A program made the translations under genes and the position numbers. From assembly GCA_021617435.1 (NCBI GenBank), contig JAJWCP010000012.1, positions 1 through 19,394 of the forward strand: a stretch of 19,394 nt of DNA, given 5' to 3'. Source of the DNA: Pseudomonadota bacterium. Its GTDB lineage: Bacteria; Pseudomonadota; Alphaproteobacteria; RF32; CAG-239. The notes under the pieces are model-generated. The model saw only the letters and a list, made by a program, of their open reading frames with translations, did no database searches and had not been told where the DNA came from. Below, piece by piece: positions 15,504 to 19,394 of this stretch. How positions within the stretch are numbered: position 1 is the first letter of the stretch; the number at the start of each line of letters is the position of its first letter.

Positions 15504-15570
15504 TACAACTTATACACAGCACGGACTCGTAAATATTGCAAAAAAAAAACGCGAGCTAAAATCTTCTTAA
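15504..15570 (+). repeat. Dispersed leader repeat, copy 3
   Basis: The copy most like copy 2: TACAACTTATACACA, GCACGGACTCGTAAATATTGC, A10, CGCGAGCTAAAATCTTCTTAA. The box TTATACACA is at 15510-15518. It is followed after 12 nt by GAGGAG (15583-15588) and ATG 15596 of the pilin-like gene, the same arrangement as copy 1. TAAAAT (15558-15563) is a possible -10, but the distance to ATTGC changes with the A-run length between copies, so a simple sigma-70 promoter is not supported. Confidence 0.85.
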
Positions 15571-15595
15571 AACTAACTTTTTGAGGAGATTTTTG

Positions 15596-16354
15596 ATGTT
15601 TATCTTAAAAAATAATCCAAGCCTGCGGAGAATGAGTCAGATACGACGGAATTTTGGAGCGACTTGTACACTAAAAGGTACACGAGCGAGAAAATCCCTA
15701 GTAGGTGACCATTATACGCAGGCCCAAGGTCGGTCTATGGTGGAAATGTTAGGTGTTCTGGCTATCATCGGGGTCTTATCCGTTGGGGCGATTGCAGGGT
15801 ATTCTAAAGCAATGTTTAAATACAAGCTTAACAAACATGCGGAACAAATGAACACTGTTATCAATGCCGTGGCGCGCAATGTGCACAATTTTGATAATAT
15901 TAAACAAGGTGGAACCTCTTTAACCTCATATTTTATTAAAATGGGGGAAATCCCGACAGAAATGATTAAGCAAAACCAAACTAATTTAATTTATGATATT
16001 TTCGGACAAGGTTGGAATATCTTTATTACCGGTGACGGAAATCAAATTTTATTATCAACCTATTCAACCAACGGCTCCTCATCTTTAACCGCTAAATCGG
16101 CGAACAATTTGGATATCTGCAAAAATATTATTACCGTTGCTAAAGAAAATTCTGACAGCATTGATTATATGTTAAGCGTAAACAATCACAGCTCTGCAAA
16201 TCAAATTTCATCATCTTTAAATGGCGGAACTTGCAGCTCAGGGAATAAATGTCTGAAAAATCTAAAACTTGAGGATATTTATGATTTTTGCACCAAACAT
16301 TATGGTGTAAATTCTCCGACCGGTACTGAAATGATGATAAGTTGGAAACGATAA
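15596..16354 (+). CDS. Type IV pilin-like protein with very long leader
   Basis: A class of pseudopilin. Seen: GRSMVEMLGVLAIIGVLSVGAIAGY at residues 45-69 (quoted here only as landmarks G45, E50), matching the prepilin peptidase site G|xxxxE with Glu at +5 and Arg in place of the usual Phe at +1, followed by the hydrophobic assembly helix. The 180-residue globular part ends with a probable disulfide loop GTCSSGNKC and a further Cys in YDFC. ATG 15596 is set by GAGGAG 7 nt upstream. Odd: the 45-residue leader is far longer than the usual 6-25, and is rich in rare codons (AGA, CGA, CGG, CTA, GTA) compared with the rest. No pilus machinery is nearby, so it may be an orphan or one of a multigene family. 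Confidence 0.8.
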   Translation: MFILKNNPSLRRMSQIRRNFGATCTLKGTRARKSLVGDHYTQAQGRSMVEMLGVLAIIGVLSVGAIAGYSKAMFKYKLNKHAEQMNTVINAVARNVHNFDNIKQGGTSLTSYFIKMGEIPTEMIKQNQTNLIYDIFGQGWNIFITGDGNQILLSTYSTNGSSSLTAKSANNLDICKNIITVAKENSDSIDYMLSVNNHSSANQISSSLNGGTCSSGNKCLKNLKLEDIYDFCTKHYGVNSPTGTEMMISWKR

Positions 16355-16386
16355 AATCCGTATACGTTAAAATAATCCTGCGGATA

Positions 16387-16412
16387 GCGCGGCTAATACG
16401 CCGCAACTTTTT
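16387..16412 (+). terminator. Possible terminator after the pilin-like gene
   Basis: GCGGC (16389-16393), loop TAATAC, GCCGC (16400-16404), then AACTTTTT. The stem is short and the T-run starts two bases late, so this is weaker than the others in the window. Confidence 0.5.
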
Positions 16413-16464
16413 GACGCCGTGTACAAATAGTTACATAAAGAAAAAACTTGCAAGCAGGAGCCCG

Positions 16465-17775
16465 CTAGACGCAGGATTTCACAACAGGTTTAAAAAATTC
16501 AACCATATAACTTGCCGCGTCAAATATGTGCCCGAGATAAAGCTTGTTGTCATCGTCGGCAATTTGCGCGGGGGTCGGGGCGTCAATCAGGCTGGTGCCG
16601 TCCTTAAACTTCAGGTTCTTCATATTGTAAATAAGCCACTTGCACTGCGGGTGTACCAACACATTGCGCGAGCCGTCATCGGTCAAAACCTGCTTGTTAA
16701 ACGCGTTCACCCGCGCCAAAATCGGCGGATTAAACGAGCGCAAATTAAGCCGATAATGATAGCCCGCTTTGGCAAGCGTGTTGACAATAATCGCATAGTC
16801 GGAATATCGGCTCTGCGTTTTGCGATACTTGCCGGAAGCGTCGCCGCAAATCTGCACCACGCCCTTAAAGGTTTCGGGCGGATAACGCCGGATAAACTCG
16901 TCAACCACGTCTTGCGTAATCACGTTGTTTAACACCAGCTCGTCAAAAATAAAAAACTTGGCGCCGTCATAGTGCGCAAGCGTAGACATCGCCGGATTAA
17001 CGTTAAAATCCAAGCTCCAGTATATGTCCAAATCGGGGCAGTAGCGAATACGCTCGTCAATGTTGGCGGGCGACCAGTATTTAACCACGCGGGCAACATT
17101 GGCGCCTTTGGGCTTGTTTAAGTAGTCACGCTCATATTCGTCGGGCTTGTTCTTTTTAACAAGTTCGGCATAGTTTAAGAACTTTTCTGAAAGCACGCCC
17201 AAATGCTGCACTTCCGGATAGTTCACCTCCACAAAATAAGTTTTTTCCGGCGCCGTCATATTGTCATAATCCAAAAACAGCGCGCCCTCTAACGGCAACT
17301 CGTCGGATATGCGATTGTAAACGGCAATTAAAACCGCGCCCTCTTTACGAATCGTCTTGAGCAAAACGTCCCAAACCGGAGCCGTCACCGCCTGCGCCTC
17401 GTCCACCAGCCAAATATCCACCTGCGCCAAGCCTTTAATCGCCTCGCGGGCATTGGCGTTGCTGTCGCGCAAGCCCAAAAAGGTTATGGAAGAACCGGTG
17501 CGCTCGTATTTTATCATTTCAGAATTATACTTAAAGCCGCGATTCTTAAACTCGCCGTCAATTAATGCCTGAAACTCGCTGATAAGGCTGTCTTTCTGAC
17601 TGGTTTTGGTCTCCCTAAAGCACACCACGCGCTTTTGGCTCTTCATCATCGCCACCAACACCGCGCGGCAGGCGTGACCGGTTTTAAGACTCCCTCGGCC
17701 GCCGGTCAAAACAAACGTGTCATACCGCCCCGAATCAAGCTTTAATAACGGCTCATATTTTTTATAAAACTGCAT
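16465..17775 (-). CDS. Phage terminase large subunit
   Basis: The ATP-driven DNA packaging motor and nuclease of tailed phages; I recognise the PBSX/Terminase_3-like form. Seen: N-terminal ATPase with Walker A GGRGSLKT (25-32), Walker B IWLVDE (121-126), a coupling segment IAVYNR, and a C-terminal RNase H-fold nuclease with acidic residues in YWSLDFNVNP (D256), QICGDASG (D312) and HIFDAASYM. Length 436 is normal. Odd: Walker A has Leu where a Gly usually precedes the Lys. It starts 11 nt after the upstream helix-turn-helix gene, on the same strand. No portal, protease or capsid gene follows: the next gene is a convergent pilin-like gene. It is a prophage remnant or part of a small element. 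Confidence 0.93.
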   Translation of the reverse strand: MQFYKKYEPLLKLDSGRYDTFVLTGGRGSLKTGHACRAVLVAMMKSQKRVVCFRETKTSQKDSLISEFQALIDGEFKNRGFKYNSEMIKYERTGSSITFLGLRDSNANAREAIKGLAQVDIWLVDEAQAVTAPVWDVLLKTIRKEGAVLIAVYNRISDELPLEGALFLDYDNMTAPEKTYFVEVNYPEVQHLGVLSEKFLNYAELVKKNKPDEYERDYLNKPKGANVARVVKYWSPANIDERIRYCPDLDIYWSLDFNVNPAMSTLAHYDGAKFFIFDELVLNNVITQDVVDEFIRRYPPETFKGVVQICGDASGKYRKTQSRYSDYAIIVNTLAKAGYHYRLNLRSFNPPILARVNAFNKQVLTDDGSRNVLVHPQCKWLIYNMKNLKFKDGTSLIDAPTPAQIADDDNKLYLGHIFDAASYMVEFFKPVVKSCV

Positions 17776-17786
17776 TTATTCGCCTT

Positions 17787-18188
17787 TTACATTAATGTTC
17801 GCGGAGTATTATCATTTTGCCGAACATGCCGCAAAATTTTTAATAGCGCTTTTTTATAACGCGAATACAAGCTGTTACGAGTCAAGCCAAAACTATGAGC
17901 CAAAGTTTTCCAACGCCAACCGGAGTTTTTATAAAAAACCAAATTGCGCGTATTGTAGTCCAGCACCTTAAACCAGTTTTCAAAAACCATATCCATATCG
18001 TCAATTTCTGCTTGATACGGCGTCATCCGCTTAGAATCGGGAAGCAGAATTTCAGACTTTAAATCCGGCTTAAACTCAGGCCATGCGGAAGAAACCTTTT
18101 TAGGTCCTTCTTTCGGTAAGCTTTTTAAGACCGAAACCGCCTTACGAATTTCAGCCTCAACATCTTGTATTGTTTTCACTTCTTCCAT
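17787..18188 (-). CDS. Helix-turn-helix phage protein, possible small terminase
   Basis: The 133-residue product starts MEEVKTIQDVEAEIRKAV. It contains SAWPEF, then MTPYQAEIDDMDMVFENWF, and a C-terminal helix-turn-helix of sigma-70 region 4 style (WRWKTLAHSFGLTRNSLYSRYKKALLKI). The overall pattern resembles the DUF6362 proteins I recall from alphaproteobacterial phages. Its place directly before the terminase large subunit is where the DNA-recognising small terminase normally sits, which is inference from position. ATG 18188 is chosen over upstream in-frame codons because those would lie within the predicted divergent promoter at 18222-18250 or code for an implausible AT-driven hydrophobic stretch. 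No clear Shine-Dalgarno. Confidence 0.75.
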   Translation of the reverse strand: MEEVKTIQDVEAEIRKAVSVLKSLPKEGPKKVSSAWPEFKPDLKSEILLPDSKRMTPYQAEIDDMDMVFENWFKVLDYNTRNLVFYKNSGWRWKTLAHSFGLTRNSLYSRYKKALLKILRHVRQNDNTPRTLM

Positions 18189-18221
18189 TTTTAACCACGT
18201 ATTATTGTTAATCATATTTAT

Positions 18222-18250
18222 AATATAATAAATATTAATAACAAAAGCAA
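18222..18250 (-). promoter_or_regulatory. Predicted leftward promoter for the terminase genes
   Basis: On the minus strand, TTGCTT (18250-18245), exactly 17 bp, TATATT (18227-18222), giving a leader of about 27 nt. Its -10 lies in the loop of a smaller inverted repeat, ATATTTAT/ATAAATAT (18214-18221 and 18228-18235). Its -35 touches the large palindrome at 18250. Confidence 0.6.
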
Positions 18251-18289
18251 TATTAAAAATAATATTTGCGTAAATATTATTTTTAATAT
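18250..18289. promoter_or_regulatory. Perfect 18-bp inverted repeat, likely repressor operator
   Basis: Arms ATATTAAAAATAATATTT (18250-18267) and AAATATTATTTTTAATAT (18272-18289) are exact reverse complements around GCGT. The element sits between the divergent terminase and repressor genes and overlaps the -35 of both predicted promoters, including the whole -35 to -10 spacer of the rightward one. Operator function is inferred from this placement beside a repressor gene. Confidence 0.75.
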
Positions 18290-18294
18290 AGTAT
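18266..18294 (+). promoter_or_regulatory. Predicted rightward promoter of the repressor gene
   Basis: TTGCGT (18266-18271), 17 bp, TAGTAT (18289-18294). The spacer coincides with the right arm of the 18-bp palindrome, so repressor binding there would block its own transcription. The leader is about 24 nt, with AGGAG at 18313-18317. Confidence 0.6.
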
Positions 18295-18324
18295 GAGACC
18301 GTAATAAATATTAGGAGAGCAACC

Positions 18325-19026
18325 ATGGCAGATATTGAAGAAATTAGAAAAAAAGTTGACAGATTAATCACTTCAAAAGGCTATAATTATCGTGACCTTT
18401 CATTAAAAATCGGTCGCAAAGACTCATATATTCAACAATACGTTAAGTACGGCTACCCGCGCCGCTTAAAAGAAATTGACCGCTCGCGCCTTGCCAAGCT
18501 TTTAAATGTTGACGATACGGAATTGATGGACGATGAGATTATTGCCTCAAAAGCATCAGGGCTTTCTGATGGCAAGCTTGAGATTATTTCAGACATCATC
18601 AAAAGTTCAAATTCTGATGAAAACAGCCTAGAAGCCATTGACATTTTATCACCGCAGCTTAACGGAGCTGATTTTTTGCACAACACCGTCGGCAAGCAGT
18701 ATTTAAGCCGTAACATTTTAGAAGACATAACTTCCGCCGATTCGCAAAATATCAAAATTGTGAAAGTAACCGGCGATTCTATGAAGCCTTCAATCAACCC
18801 CGGCGACTACGTTTGGTTTGACTCATCATACAACGCTCCTGAAACAGACGGATTGTATTTATTTTCATCCGGGCGCGACATTAATATTAAAAGAGTGCAA
18901 ATTTCCCCGCTTGACGCTTCAGTTGAAATCAGCGGCGATAATCCGCAATACAAAACCTACAAAGCGCAAAATTACAAAGAACTCAAAGTGTTAGGCAAAA
19001 TCATCGCCCTGGTTCAAAAGCTGTAA
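18325..19026 (+). CDS. Phage-type repressor, XRE HTH plus S24/LexA-like domain
   Basis: A CI-like transcriptional repressor. Seen: an N-terminal helix-turn-helix (about residues 20-45, YRDLSLKIGRKDSYIQQYVKYG), a polar linker, and a C-terminal S24 domain with TGDSMKPSINPGDYVWFD (Ser152 nucleophile position) and the general-base Lys in NIKRV (K189). Length 233 is typical. I see no Ala-Gly or Cys-Gly cleavage dipeptide between the two domains, so RecA-stimulated self-cleavage is doubtful. AGGAG lies 7 nt before ATG 18325. It is divergent from the terminase genes across a shared operator region, which supports autoregulation and control of the leftward unit. Confidence 0.9.
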   Translation: MADIEEIRKKVDRLITSKGYNYRDLSLKIGRKDSYIQQYVKYGYPRRLKEIDRSRLAKLLNVDDTELMDDEIIASKASGLSDGKLEIISDIIKSSNSDENSLEAIDILSPQLNGADFLHNTVGKQYLSRNILEDITSADSQNIKIVKVTGDSMKPSINPGDYVWFDSSYNAPETDGLYLFSSGRDINIKRVQISPLDASVEISGDNPQYKTYKAQNYKELKVLGKIIALVQKL

Positions 19027-19045
19027 TCACCATAAAAAACTTTCC

Positions 19046-19070
19046 AACCGCCACATCAGGCGGTTTTTTT
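19046..19070 (+). terminator. Rho-independent terminator of the repressor gene
   Basis: AACCGCC (19046-19052), loop ACATCA, GGCGGTT (19059-19065), and a T-run to 19070. It lies 20 bases after the stop codon. Confidence 0.93.
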
Positions 19071-19080
19071 ATAATATCTC

Positions 19081-19120
19081 AAATATTATTCTTGATATAT
19101 TAAAATAAATATATTATATC
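19081..19120 (+). promoter_or_regulatory. Promoter with operator-like half site before the last gene
   Basis: TTGATA (19092-19097), 17 bp, TATATC (19115-19120). The stretch AAATATTATTCTTGATAT (19081-19098) matches the right arm of the 18-bp palindrome at 16 of 18 positions and covers this -35, so the same repressor may bind here. AT-richness makes chance similarity possible. Confidence 0.5.
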
Positions 19121-19145
19121 ATATTTTATGCAAGGATAATAAAAG

Positions 19146-19394
19146 ATGAAAACACTTGATAACATTAACAATGACATCACCAATTTAAAGGAAGAAATTT
19201 TTTGCCAAGAAATGGGTAACGATTTTTATTATTCATCCCCATTGTACCACAAGCATTTAATTCGCCTGCACGCGCTTGAACACGAACGCAATATATTGCT
19301 TGGCAAAGAGCCGCCCGTCAAAATTAACTTTGAAGATTGTGATGACGATAAAAAAATTCTGTTAAAAAAGGTTGCTGAAGCAGAAGGCGAATAT
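19146..19394 (+). CDS. Phage-associated hypothetical protein, 3' end beyond window
   Basis: An open frame of 83 codons from ATG 19146 runs off the window. AAGGAT (19132-19137) provides the RBS. The product starts MKTLDNINNDITNLKEEIF and looks helical and hydrophilic, with a His/Tyr-rich segment (YYSSPLYHKHLIRLHALEHE) and an acidic stretch (NFEDCDDDKK). No family recognised. Its promoter carries an operator-like site, and it is the first gene rightward of the repressor, the position of early or immunity-linked genes in temperate phages. Confidence 0.7.
   Translation, partial: MKTLDNINNDITNLKEEIFCQEMGNDFYYSSPLYHKHLIRLHALEHERNILLGKEPPVKINFEDCDDDKKILLKKVAEAEGEY

Noticed and set aside
15558..15563. 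TAAAAT as the -10 of a standard promoter in the leader repeats
   Set aside because: The distance to the ATTGC element changes with the A-run (8, 10 or more bases) between copies, so no constant -35/-10 spacing holds.
16342..16932. 196-residue plus-strand open frame
   Set aside because: It lies almost wholly antisense to the terminase large subunit, whose motifs are clear. It has no RBS and no recognisable sequence.
18189..18371. N-terminal extension of the helix-turn-helix gene with a hydrophobic 61-residue segment
   Set aside because: It is the translation of the AT-rich operator region. The predicted leftward promoter would lie inside it, so ATG 18188 is preferred.

Overview
The window looks like a chromosomal segment of an anaerobic, probably gut-dwelling alphaproteobacterium with moderately low GC. 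That assignment is inference. It rests on an accB-accC operon, a UvrA whose first zinc module reads CPVS rather than CPxC (a form I remember from alphaproteobacteria), a HydE-type [FeFe]-hydrogenase maturase, a B12-independent QueH, and several large lineage-specific proteins with no recognisable family. No rRNA, tRNA or CRISPR array was seen.

Layout. 1-826: 5'-truncated HAD phosphatase with its own terminator. 937-3018: a 693-residue protein of unknown function, also with its own terminator. 3192-5263: an mnmA-like tRNA thiouridylase translationally coupled to hydE. 5264-5930: copy 1 of a dispersed leader repeat, a small gene whose best start is out of frame with its coding-like frame, a terminator and the accB promoter. 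5931-8511: accB, accC and an integral membrane protein, then leader copy 2. 8709-9179 (minus): ssb. 9347-9808: putative lipoprotein, sharing a bidirectional terminator with a convergent periplasmic binding protein (9822-10898, minus). 11043-11480: small unknown protein. 11584-15494: uvrA overlapping a histidine phosphatase-QueH fusion. 15504-16354: leader copy 3 followed by a type IV pilin-like gene.

16465-19394 is prophage-derived or a small mobile element. A terminase large subunit and an upstream helix-turn-helix protein (possible small terminase) face left. An S24/LexA-like repressor faces right. A further phage-like gene runs off the end. The 136-bp divergent region holds a perfect 18+18-bp inverted repeat placed over the -35 regions of both predicted promoters. 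A 16/18 match to one arm covers the -35 of the last gene, so one repressor probably governs all three transcription units.

The most unusual items are: (i) a leader repeat present three times on the plus strand, two copies of which are followed at near-constant distance by an RBS and start codon of unrelated small genes; (ii) the histidine phosphatase-QueH fusion; (iii) an MnmA-like enzyme lacking the expected second catalytic cysteine, coupled to hydE; and (iv) an orphan terminase pair placed directly under a phage-type repressor. Promoters and terminators were called by eye from hexamers and stem-loops. Family assignments come from recognised motifs, not from a search.
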